Shown here piece by piece: positions 23,532 through 31,942 of a DNA stretch of 64,000 nt. Source of the stretch: Bacteroides sp. 51. Its GTDB lineage: Bacteria; Bacteroidota; Bacteroidia; Bacteroidales; Bacteroidaceae. Position 1 is the stretch's first letter. Each line of letters begins with the position of its first letter. The position numbers and the translations under genes were made by a program. Under the pieces are notes generated by a model. The model was not told where the DNA came from. It ran no database searches and was given only the letters and a program-made list of their open reading frames with translations. The DNA is taken from the NCBI RefSeq assembly GCF_010500965.1, contig NZ_QVMI01000009.1:85229-149228 (forward strand). Reading direction: 5' to 3'.

Positions 23532-25574
23532 ATATACTCCTGCACCCCTAAAGCGGAACAGAATCCGTTCTTTAGTGAGTTTCAAACCGAGTATGGTGTA
23601 CCACCTTTCGATCAGATAAAGCTGGAACACTACGACCCCGCCTTCAAGAAAGGTATGGAAGAACAACTGGCCAATATTGACGCCATTATAAACAATCAGG
23701 AAGCACCTACCTTTGAGAATGTTATTGTAGCATTAGATCAGAGTTCCCCTATTATGAACCGTGTGATCGGTGTATTCTTTAACCTGACAGAAGCCGAAAC
23801 AACCCCTGAACTGCAAAAGCTATCAGAAGATATTACTCCGGTACTTTCAGAACATAGCGATAACATTTACCTGAACGCCGAACTCTTCAAGAAGGTAGAT
23901 GCTGTGAACGGGCAGAAAGACCAACTCAATCTGACGACAGAACAAAAACGTTTGCTCGAAGAAACATACAAGAAGTTCGTTCGTTCCGGAGCCAACCTGG
24001 GCAATGCCGAACAAGACCGCTTGCGTCAGATCAACATGGAGCTGGCTAAGCTGGAACTTGCGTTCAGCAATAACGTATTGGGCGAAAACAACGACTTCAA
24101 ACTGTTTGTAGATAAAGAAGCAGACCTGGCCGGCTTGCCCGAATGGTTCAAAGAAAGTGCGGCTCTGGAAGCAACTAATGCAGGTCAGGAAGGTAAATGG
24201 TTGTTCACGCTTCATAATCCCAGCCGTCTGCCTTTCCTGCAATATTCGGAAAACAGACCCTTGCGCGAGAAGATCTATATGGCATACATCAACCGCGGTA
24301 GCAATGGCAATGCATTCGACAACAAAGAAAACATCGCCAAAGTGGCCACATTACGTTTGGAAAAAGCAAACCTGTTAGGCTTCGACTCTTTTGCCAACTT
24401 CGCTTTAGATAATGCAATGGCGAAGAACTCGCCTGCTGTTATGGATTTCCTGAACAATCTCTGGCAATACGCCCTGCCTAAAGCCAAAGCTGAAGCTAAA
24501 GAACTGCAAACCTTGATGGATAAAGAAGGCAAAGGCGAGAAACTTGCCGCATGGGACTGGTGGTACTATACCGAGAAACTGCGTAAAGAAAAATACAACC
24601 TGGATGAAGAAGAACTGAAACCCTACTTCAAACTCGAAAACGTGCGCGATGGTGCCTTTGATGTAGCCAATAAACTATATGGCATTACGTTTACCCAAAT
24701 GCAAGGTGTTCCTGTATACCATCCCGATGTAACGGTATTTGAAGTAAAAGATGCCGATGGTTCTCAACTAGGTATTTTCTATGTAGACTACTTCCCACGC
24801 GAAGGTAAACGCGGCGGCGCATGGATGAGCAATTATCGTGAACAGTACGGTAGCGTTCGTCCGTTGGTGTGCAATGTATGTAACTTCACAAAACCGGTAG
24901 GCGATATGCCTTCGTTACTGACGTTGGACGAAGTGGAAACCCTGTTCCATGAGTTCGGACATGGCCTTCATGGCTTGCTGACCAAGTGTAACTACCTGGG
25001 TATTTCGGGCACGAATGTATCCCGCGACTTTGTAGAGCTTCCTTCGCAGGTTATGGAGCACTGGGCTACCGAACCGGAAGTCCTGAAATCTTATGCCAAA
25101 CATTATGCTACAGGCGAAGTCATTCCCGACGAACTGATCGAGAAAATACAAAACCAAAGCACATTCAATCAGGGCTTTATGACCACTGAACTTCTGGCTG
25201 CCGCTCTGCTCGATATGGATTTGCATAACCTCACCGAAAAACAAGATCTGGATGCTGTTGCTTTCGAAAAGGCTGCGATGGATAAACTGGGATTAATCCC
25301 TGAAATTGCTCCTCGTTACCGCCTGCCTTATTTCAATCATATCGTGGGTGGATACGCTGCCGGATATTATAGTTACCTGTGGGCAGAAGTTTTAGACTCC
25401 GATGCGTTTGAAGCTTTCAAAGAAAATGGTATCTTTGACAAAAAGACAGCAAATCTATTCCGGAGCAATGTATTGGAACAGGGTAATAGTGACGATCCGA
25501 TGGTATTATACCGTAATTTCCGCGGCGCTGATCCTAAACTTGATGCATTGTTGAAGAATAGAGGAATGAAGTGA
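23529..25574 (+). CDS. dcp: M3-family peptidyl-dipeptidase (Dcp-like), signal peptide broken
   Basis: A zinc metallopeptidase of the M3 (thimet oligopeptidase/Dcp) family that removes C-terminal dipeptides. The zinc motif HEFGH is at H474-E475-H478 with the downstream Glu in FVELPSQ. The N-terminal NPFFSEFQTEYGVPPFDQI and the all-helical body match Dcp, and the length (681) is normal for the mature enzyme. Orthologues usually carry a lipoprotein or Sec signal; here it is cut by an in-frame TAA at 23502. From ATG 23529 only MIYSC remains, so the enzyme may stay in the cytoplasm or be poorly made. The rest of the frame is intact. Confidence 0.92.
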   Translation: MIYSCTPKAEQNPFFSEFQTEYGVPPFDQIKLEHYDPAFKKGMEEQLANIDAIINNQEAPTFENVIVALDQSSPIMNRVIGVFFNLTEAETTPELQKLSEDITPVLSEHSDNIYLNAELFKKVDAVNGQKDQLNLTTEQKRLLEETYKKFVRSGANLGNAEQDRLRQINMELAKLELAFSNNVLGENNDFKLFVDKEADLAGLPEWFKESAALEATNAGQEGKWLFTLHNPSRLPFLQYSENRPLREKIYMAYINRGSNGNAFDNKENIAKVATLRLEKANLLGFDSFANFALDNAMAKNSPAVMDFLNNLWQYALPKAKAEAKELQTLMDKEGKGEKLAAWDWWYYTEKLRKEKYNLDEEELKPYFKLENVRDGAFDVANKLYGITFTQMQGVPVYHPDVTVFEVKDADGSQLGIFYVDYFPREGKRGGAWMSNYREQYGSVRPLVCNVCNFTKPVGDMPSLLTLDEVETLFHEFGHGLHGLLTKCNYLGISGTNVSRDFVELPSQVMEHWATEPEVLKSYAKHYATGEVIPDELIEKIQNQSTFNQGFMTTELLAAALLDMDLHNLTEKQDLDAVAFEKAAMDKLGLIPEIAPRYRLPYFNHIVGGYAAGYYSYLWAEVLDSDAFEAFKENGIFDKKTANLFRSNVLEQGNSDDPMVLYRNFRGADPKLDALLKNRGMK

Positions 25575-25662
25575 TTTACGATTTAATTATTTACGATTTA
25601 CGATTGAAATTACTATTTGTAACTTATAAATCTGTAAAAAGAGAAAGAAAGAGTAACTCCAG

Positions 25663-25754
25663 TCGTAAATAGTAAGTCGTCAAATCGTAAATAGAGATGG
25701 TTACTTCAATCGTAAATAGTAAATTGTCAAATCGTAAATAAAGAAGATGGTTAC
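25663..25754 (+). repeat. Imperfect 42/45-bp direct duplication covering the next gene's start
   Basis: Copy one 25663-25704 and copy two 25710-25754 both run from TCGTAAATAGTAA to GATGGTTAC, so the start codon region of the following gene is duplicated. The first copy starts a 14-codon reading frame (25697-25741) that stops 5 bases before the real ATG. The flanking sequence is rich in TTTACGATT words. Confidence 0.8.
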
Positions 25755-27810
25755 AAAACAGTTACTTCAGCCCGAGAGCATTGTAGTGGTAGGCGCATCG
25801 AATAATGTGCACAAACCTGGTGGAGCGATACTTAGGAATTTGATCAGTGGTGGATACAAAGGGGAATTACGTGGAGTAAATCCCAAAGAGACGGAGGTGC
25901 AGGGAATAACCGCCTACCCCAATGTCCACGATATCCCCGATACTGATCTGGCAATCCTCGCTATTCCGGCGGCTCTTTGCCCCGAAGCGGTCGAAGTACT
26001 GGCAAGTACAAAGCAGACCCGCGCTTTCATTGTTCTTTCCGCCGGCTTCGGTGAGGAAACCCATGAAGGTGCATTACTCGAACAGCAGATATTGGATACC
26101 GTCAATAAATACGGTGCGTCGCTGATCGGCCCCAATTGTATCGGTCTGTTGAACACCTGGCATCATAGTGTCTTTACCCAACCTATACCCAATCTGAACC
26201 CTCAGGGGGTAGACCTTATATCCAGTTCCGGAGCAACTGCCGTCTTCATTCTTGAATCGGCAGTTGTGAAAGGGCTACAATTCAACTCTGTCTGGTCCGT
26301 AGGAAATGCCAAGCAAATTGGTGTGGAAGATGTTCTGCAATATATGGACGAGACGTTCAATCCCGAAACCGATTCGGACATCAAACTGATCTATATTGAA
26401 AGCATTAAAGATCCCGACCGGATGCTTTTCCATGCTTCTTCACTGATACGCAAAGGTTGTAAGATCGCGGCCATCAAGGCGGGTAGCTCCGAGAGCGGGA
26501 GCCGTGCGGCCTCTTCGCATACGGGCGCTATTGCCAGTTCGGATTCGGCTGTTGAGGCGTTGTTCCGTAAGGCGGGTATCGTGCGGTGTTTCTCGCGCGA
26601 GGAGCTGACTACCGTTGGTTGTATCTTCACATTGCCGGAACTTAAAGGACGCAACTTTGCTATTGTTACCCATGCCGGAGGGCCTGGTGTCATGCTTACC
26701 GATGCGCTTTCCAAAGGTGGCCTGAACGTTCCCAAGTTGGAAGGCCCGATTGCCGATGAGCTGAAATCGAAACTATTCCCGGGAGCGTCTGTGAGTAATC
26801 CGATAGATATCCTGGCAACCGGTACACCCGAACAACTCAGCACGGTAATTGACTACTGCGAAGAGAAGTTTGAGAACATAGATGCTATCCTTGCCATCTT
26901 TGGTACTCCAGGGTTGGTAACGATGTTCGAAACGTATGAAGTGTTGCATCAGAAGATGTTGACCTGTAAAAAACCAATCTTCCCTGTACTTCCTTCTATT
27001 AATACCGCAGGCAAAGAGGTAGACGAGTTCCTTAAAAAAGGACACGTAAACTTTGCCGATGAAGTGACGCTGGGTACTGCACTCTCGCGTATTATGAATG
27101 CTTCCTGTCCGGCAACTAATGAGATAGAGCTTTTCGGTGTGGATGTTCCTAAGATCCGCCGTATTATTGATTCCATTCCGGAGAACGGATACATCGCTCC
27201 CAACTATGTACAGGATTTGTTGAAATCGGCAGGTATCCCTTTGGTCAGTGAATTTGTTTCCGATATCAAAAGCGATGTGATAGCTTTTGCCCAGCGTACT
27301 GGTTTCCCGGTGGTAGCCAAAGTGGTTGGTCCGGTTCATAAATCCGATGTGGGTGGGGTAGTGCTTAACATTACCAGCAAACAACATCTGGCGTTAGAGT
27401 TCGACCGGATGATGCAGATTCCCGAGGCCAAAGCCGTAATGGTGCAACCCATGCTGAAAGGAACAGAGCTCTTTATCGGAGCTAAATACGAAGAGAAGTT
27501 CGGGCATGTGGTGCTTTGCGGGCTTGGTGGAATATTTGTTGAGGTGCTGAAAGATGTCTCTTCCGGTTTGGCGCCCTTGTCTTACGAAGAGGCTTATTCT
27601 ATGATCCGTTCGCTGCGTGCGTATAAGATTATTAAAGGTACGCGCGGACAAAAAGGAGTCAACGAGGATAAGTTTGCCGAGATCATCGTGCGGTTATCGA
27701 CTTTGCTGCGCTTTGCTACGGAGATCAAGGAGATGGACATCAACCCGTTGCTGGCCACCGAGAAAGATGTGATAGCGGTGGATGCGCGCATACGAATAGA
27801 CAAAAACTAA
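25747..27810 (+). CDS. ADP-forming acyl-CoA synthetase (acetate-CoA ligase, fused alpha-beta)
   Basis: A 687-residue enzyme of the ACD family that interconverts an acyl-CoA, ADP and phosphate with the free acid, CoA and ATP. The N-terminal CoA-binding Rossmann domain (SIVVVGASNNVHKPGG) is followed by succinyl-CoA-ligase-like domains with the phospho-histidine H258 in SSHTGAIASSD. The C-terminal ATP-grasp region shows PVVAKVVGPVHKSDVGGV and MDINPLLA. The fused alpha-beta order and length are normal. It probably conserves energy from acetate or another short-chain acid in fermentation. The start is part of a local duplication. Confidence 0.94.
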   Translation: MVTKQLLQPESIVVVGASNNVHKPGGAILRNLISGGYKGELRGVNPKETEVQGITAYPNVHDIPDTDLAILAIPAALCPEAVEVLASTKQTRAFIVLSAGFGEETHEGALLEQQILDTVNKYGASLIGPNCIGLLNTWHHSVFTQPIPNLNPQGVDLISSSGATAVFILESAVVKGLQFNSVWSVGNAKQIGVEDVLQYMDETFNPETDSDIKLIYIESIKDPDRMLFHASSLIRKGCKIAAIKAGSSESGSRAASSHTGAIASSDSAVEALFRKAGIVRCFSREELTTVGCIFTLPELKGRNFAIVTHAGGPGVMLTDALSKGGLNVPKLEGPIADELKSKLFPGASVSNPIDILATGTPEQLSTVIDYCEEKFENIDAILAIFGTPGLVTMFETYEVLHQKMLTCKKPIFPVLPSINTAGKEVDEFLKKGHVNFADEVTLGTALSRIMNASCPATNEIELFGVDVPKIRRIIDSIPENGYIAPNYVQDLLKSAGIPLVSEFVSDIKSDVIAFAQRTGFPVVAKVVGPVHKSDVGGVVLNITSKQHLALEFDRMMQIPEAKAVMVQPMLKGTELFIGAKYEEKFGHVVLCGLGGIFVEVLKDVSSGLAPLSYEEAYSMIRSLRAYKIIKGTRGQKGVNEDKFAEIIVRLSTLLRFATEIKEMDINPLLATEKDVIAVDARIRIDKN

Positions 27811-27835
27811 AATCTATTCAACAATATTAATGCCG

Positions 27836-27930
27836 TTTATACCCTGTTTCTAATCCTTTCAATATATCTTCAATTCGAGAAAGTAACTAATGCTTAATTT
27901 TGCTCTCACTGGAAAATTGATTTAGTTACT
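27836..27930 (+). promoter_or_regulatory. Promoter of first GH88 operon with conserved operator
   Basis: TTTATACCCTG (27836-27846), AGTAACT (27882-27888), -7 TAATTTTG (27895-27902) and the inverted AGTTACT (27924-27930). All four elements occur with identical offsets (46, 13 and 42 bp) upstream of the second GH88 gene at 62594-62688, so this is probably the regulator-binding region. Confidence 0.78.
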
Positions 27931-27949
27931 TTTAAATTTGATAGATTGT

Positions 27950-29230
27950 ATGAAAAAACATTTCTTTCGATCTTTGCCTGTCATGGCAGTCATAGTCATG
28001 TCTTGTGCTTCCGCACCCAAAGAAGATCATAGTTGGATTAGAAAGGGTATTGATGTGGCATCTGCTCAGTTAAAACTTACTGCTGAGGAAATTGCCGACT
28101 CAGCTAAACTGCCGCGTTGTATTTCTGTGGGGTATGAATTAGACTTTCTTTGTAAGCAGTTGGAGCACCAATCTGCTACCTTTAAAGATTCGCTACATCC
28201 AAATCCATCACCAGAATTGGTGGGGAAAAGACAGTTGGTTGGTGTCAGCGACTGGACTAGCGGGTTCTTTCCCGGTTCACTATGGTATACTTACGAGTTA
28301 ACAGGCGATCAAGCTCTGAAACAGTATGCAATAGCATATACGAATTTGTTGTATCCCGTCAGAGAAGAGGCTGGAACCCATGATGTCGGATTTATGATGA
28401 ATTGCAGTTATGGCAATGCCGGACGGCTTTCGCCTAACGATACCATCCCTACTGTATTGAAGCAAACGGCCGATAACCTTATCGCCCGCTTTGACACAGG
28501 GATTGGTGTCATTCGTTCCTGGGATTTTGGTACATGGAATTATCCGGTCATTATTGATAATATGATGAACCTGGATTTGCTTTTTAATGTAAGTAAGCTT
28601 ACGGGTAATCCTGTGTATAAGGATATTGCGGGTAAACATGCTTATACTACGATGAAAAACCACTTCCGTCCTGATTATTCTTCTTATCATGTAGTCAGTT
28701 ACAATAGCGATGGTACGGTAGAACTCAAAGAGACTCATCAGGGAAAGAATGCTGAGTCTTCGTGGTCTCGTGGTCAAGCCTGGGCGGTTTATGGTTATAC
28801 ATCCTGCTATCGTGAAACAGGCGATAAAGCGTTTCTTGATTTTGCCGGGAAGATTGCAGACCTTATTATGTCGAGAGTAAAGACCAGCGACTTCATACCT
28901 TATTGGGATTATGATGCGCCCGACACTCCCGAGACACCGAGAGATGCTTCGGCTGCTGCTATTACGGCTTCTGCATTTATAGAGTTGAGTACGATGGTAC
29001 CCGATGGTAAACATTACCTGGATTATGCCACTACCATATTGAAGAATCTGTCAAGTGATACTTACCTGGCTAAGGTTGGCGAAAATCAGGGCTTTATCCT
29101 GATGCACTCCACCGGTTCGCTTCCTCATGGATCGGAGGTTGATACTCCCCTTAATTATGCCGATTACTATTATATGGAAGCGCTTGAACGCTATATGAAA
29201 CTAAAAGGATTAGAATATAAAAACCTATAA
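27950..29230 (+). CDS. GH88 unsaturated glucuronyl hydrolase, lipoprotein (copy 1)
   Basis: A 426-residue enzyme that hydrolyses the 4,5-unsaturated uronic acid left by polysaccharide lyases. Catalytic Asp residues of the family are D145 (GTHDVGFMM) and D203 (VIIDNMMNLDLLF). Other family motifs are DWTSGFFPGSLWYTYELTGD and SRGQAWAVYGYTSCYRETGD. The signal peptide ends in the lipobox VMSC. I chose ATG 27950; a TTG at 27938 is in frame but less likely. It is 4 bases from the PL12 lyase, so the pair makes and then clears unsaturated oligosaccharides. A close paralogue lies at 62709-63986. Confidence 0.94.
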   Translation: MKKHFFRSLPVMAVIVMSCASAPKEDHSWIRKGIDVASAQLKLTAEEIADSAKLPRCISVGYELDFLCKQLEHQSATFKDSLHPNPSPELVGKRQLVGVSDWTSGFFPGSLWYTYELTGDQALKQYAIAYTNLLYPVREEAGTHDVGFMMNCSYGNAGRLSPNDTIPTVLKQTADNLIARFDTGIGVIRSWDFGTWNYPVIIDNMMNLDLLFNVSKLTGNPVYKDIAGKHAYTTMKNHFRPDYSSYHVVSYNSDGTVELKETHQGKNAESSWSRGQAWAVYGYTSCYRETGDKAFLDFAGKIADLIMSRVKTSDFIPYWDYDAPDTPETPRDASAAAITASAFIELSTMVPDGKHYLDYATTILKNLSSDTYLAKVGENQGFILMHSTGSLPHGSEVDTPLNYADYYYMEALERYMKLKGLEYKNL

Positions 29231-29234
29231 TATC

Positions 29235-31238
29235 ATGAACAATATATCTAAATATGTTGCTTTAGTGTTTATACTATTCTGCCTGTCAAGTAGAATTTCT
29301 GCCCAACAACTAAAGCCTGAAGCCTTCTCTTTATTAAACCTTGACTATCCGGGGTTAGAGAAAGTGAAGACACTACATGAAGCCGGAAAAGATGCCGACG
29401 CTGCAAAAGCGTTACTGGATTACTACCGCGGAAGAACCGCTGTAAAGCATCCGGATATTGACCTGACGAAGATCAGAATCTCCAAAGAAGAACAGAAATG
29501 GGCGGATGATGCCTTGGAGCATACGTTCTTTTCCCATAAAGGTTATCAGCCTTCTTATAACTATGGCAAAGATATCAACTGGCAATACTGGCCTGTGCAG
29601 GACAATGAACTTCGTTGGCAACTCCACCGGCACAAATGGTTCGCTCCGATGGGGAAGGCCTATCGTGTTTCCGGTGACGAGAAATATGCCAGGGAGTGGG
29701 TTCATCAATACATGGACTGGATTACCAAAAATCCGTTGGCTAAAATAAATAAAGACGAATACGAGATGTTGAATGCTGACGAGGTGAAGGGGTTGGTAGA
29801 AAATGTGCGCTTTGCCTGGCGTCCGCTTGAGGTCAGCCACCGCATGCAGGACCAGACCAACCAGTTTCAGTATTTTATCGTATCTCCTAGCTTCACGCCT
29901 GAATTCCTGACTGAGTTCCTGGTGAATTACCATAAGCATGTCATACATCTTTTGGGCAACTACTCGGAAAAGGGTAATCATCTGTTGTTCGAAGCGCAAC
30001 GTACTATTTATGCCGGTGCATTTTTCCCCGAATACAAGGATGCTTCTGCCTGGAGGAAAAGAGGAATTGATGTATTGAACCGTGAGATTGAGATACAGGT
30101 ATATGATGACGGCGGACAGTATGAGCTTGATGCACATTACCATGCAGCGGCCATAAACATCTTCTGCAAGGCACTTTATATGGCCGATGCTAACGGCTTC
30201 CGCGGTGAATTCCCACAATCTTATATGGATACGATAGAGAAGATGATCGTGTTTTACATGAACATTTGTTTCCCGGATTATACGAATCCTTGTTTTAGTG
30301 ATGCACAGATTGGTGCAAAGCATGCCGAACTAAGAAATTACAGGGAGTGGATGAAGTTATTCCCAAAGAATGAGCAGATCCGTTACTTCGCAACTGAAGG
30401 CAAGGAAGGCAAACTTCCTCAGAACCTGTCGCGTGCGTTTAAAACCACTGGCTTTTATACTTTCCGTAATTCCTGGAAGAAGGATGCTACTGTAATGGTG
30501 ATGAAGGCAGGTCCCGAAGGCTTCTGGCACAATCAGCCGGATAATGGAACTTTTGAACTTTGGTTTAACGGAAAGAACCTTTTTCCCGATTCGGGTGTGT
30601 ATGTTTACGCGGGCGATAGTGAGGTGACCAAACAGAGAAATTGGTTCCGCCAAACAATGGTGCATAATACATTGACGCTGGATAATAAAACGTTGGAGAC
30701 AACTCAATCCGTATGTAAATACTGGAACGGCGAAGGTAACGTTCAAACGTTGGTGACCGAGAATCCGGGCTATGCGGGCTTAACCCATCGCCGTACCGTG
30801 TTCTTTGTAGATAATACGTATTTCGTTTTGGTAGATGAGGCTTATGGCGATGCAGTGGGAGAAGTGAATCTCCATTATCAATTGGCCGAAGGGAAAGTCG
30901 ACCTTGACCCCAAAACGATGATGGTGAATTCTGATTATGCCGGAAGCAGTAATGTAAAACTGCAATGTTTTGGTGAGAAGCCGCTGACTATGAAGGAAGA
31001 AGAAGGCTGGTACTCTACCACGTACCGTAAACGTGCCGAGCGTACGGCTTTATCGTTCAATACCCAAAAGCAGACTGGGGATACTTCTCGCTTTATTACT
31101 GTTATTTATCCTTTGACGGATCGTGCAAAAGCGCCTGAGCTATCTGCTAAATTCAATAATAAGGAGTTTTCAGCTTCTGGGGTAGAAGTGGAAGTTAAGG
31201 TGAATGGTAAGAAGCAAGTGCTAAAGATTAACTTCTAG
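29235..31238 (+). CDS. PL12 heparinase II/III family polysaccharide lyase
   Basis: A 667-residue secreted lyase with a signal peptide ending near SRISAQ. The N-terminal alpha/alpha-toroid carries GNHLLFEA with N248 and H249, and YELDAHYH with Y296 and Y302, as in heparan-sulfate lyases of family PL12. The C-terminal beta-sandwich contains FWHNQPDNGTFELW and RQTMVHNTLTLDN. It closely resembles heparinase III-type enzymes of Bacteroides heparan-sulfate loci. It would cut beside uronic acids by elimination and feed the GH88 encoded upstream. Confidence 0.92.
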   Translation: MNNISKYVALVFILFCLSSRISAQQLKPEAFSLLNLDYPGLEKVKTLHEAGKDADAAKALLDYYRGRTAVKHPDIDLTKIRISKEEQKWADDALEHTFFSHKGYQPSYNYGKDINWQYWPVQDNELRWQLHRHKWFAPMGKAYRVSGDEKYAREWVHQYMDWITKNPLAKINKDEYEMLNADEVKGLVENVRFAWRPLEVSHRMQDQTNQFQYFIVSPSFTPEFLTEFLVNYHKHVIHLLGNYSEKGNHLLFEAQRTIYAGAFFPEYKDASAWRKRGIDVLNREIEIQVYDDGGQYELDAHYHAAAINIFCKALYMADANGFRGEFPQSYMDTIEKMIVFYMNICFPDYTNPCFSDAQIGAKHAELRNYREWMKLFPKNEQIRYFATEGKEGKLPQNLSRAFKTTGFYTFRNSWKKDATVMVMKAGPEGFWHNQPDNGTFELWFNGKNLFPDSGVYVYAGDSEVTKQRNWFRQTMVHNTLTLDNKTLETTQSVCKYWNGEGNVQTLVTENPGYAGLTHRRTVFFVDNTYFVLVDEAYGDAVGEVNLHYQLAEGKVDLDPKTMMVNSDYAGSSNVKLQCFGEKPLTMKEEEGWYSTTYRKRAERTALSFNTQKQTGDTSRFITVIYPLTDRAKAPELSAKFNNKEFSASGVEVEVKVNGKKQVLKINF

Positions 31239-31249
31239 GAGGGTTGTAT

Positions 31250-31329
31250 TGTAGGGGCGGTTCGCGAACCGCCCAATACACAGAATATACAGAAAGCCAT
31301 TTTCGGGCGGTTCGCGAACCGCCCCTACA
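31250..31329. repeat. GGTTCGCGAACC inverted-repeat element, copy 2
   Basis: An 80-bp element almost identical to 19859-19942: two inverted GTAGGGGCGG-GGTTCGCGAACC blocks around a spacer containing ACAGAATA and CCATTTTC. It lies exactly between the PL12 stop (31238) and the stop codon of the opposite-strand small protein (31330), so it could serve as a bidirectional terminator. Confidence 0.9.
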
Positions 31330-31668
31330 TTATTGATGGCTTCTTTCCCACTTCTTTGCCTCTATCAGGATATCATCGCTGATTTCTTTTCTCAGCTTTT
31401 CATGATATTCCTTATTGATGGCATGGCGTACTGCTACGGGATCTTCTGCATTTTTCGTTTGTTTCCCGATTTCCAGGTTGCGTTCTGCCCAATTGGCTAC
31501 GATTGCTTCTTTTTGTTCATCAGTCAATTTCAGATCAATGAACATCTGTTCATACTTGTCCAGTACTTTCTGTCTGGCTCTTTGCATGGCTTTGTCGTTT
31601 TGTGCCATAGTTACTGTAGAGAATAGTGCGAAGAACGCAATAGCAAATAAAATTCTAAATCGTTTCAT
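31330..31668 (-). CDS. Small secreted helical protein (LTxxQ-like)
   Basis: A 112-residue protein with a signal peptide (MKRFRILFAIAFFALFSTVTMAQ). A charged helical region follows, with the motif DLKLTDEQKEAIV, which resembles the LTxxQ/Spy-type repeats of periplasmic chaperone-like stress proteins. The ATG at 31668 gives a proper signal peptide, unlike the one at 31704. It is the only gene on this strand between PL12 and the regulator. Its role here is unknown. Its stop codon abuts the repeat element. Confidence 0.7.
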   Translation of the reverse strand: MKRFRILFAIAFFALFSTVTMAQNDKAMQRARQKVLDKYEQMFIDLKLTDEQKEAIVANWAERNLEIGKQTKNAEDPVAVRHAINKEYHEKLRKEISDDILIEAKKWERSHQ

Positions 31669-31942
31669 GACATTGGTTATTAGGGTTAATAATTCATATT
31701 GCAATATTAGGCATTATATTTATGAGCCGATTAAACTCCTGTTTCAAATGATTCAGTGCATATTCTATTGGCTTAATTTTTGTGCAGAAAAACTTAGTTT
31801 TTGTGTTTTTGTGATTATGGTGCCTGATTTTGACCCTTTTACCTCGTTTTTTTAGTGCTCTGGAAATATAACTTCTGAGATTAATATCTTATATTTGAAT
31901 CACAGTCTGTCACGCCTTTAGTATAACTTATATTCAACATAC

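Noticed and set aside
28298-30323. Antisense frames of 238 and 303 codons opposite GH88 and PL12
   Set aside because: Both are shadows of well-supported genes and lack family motifs.
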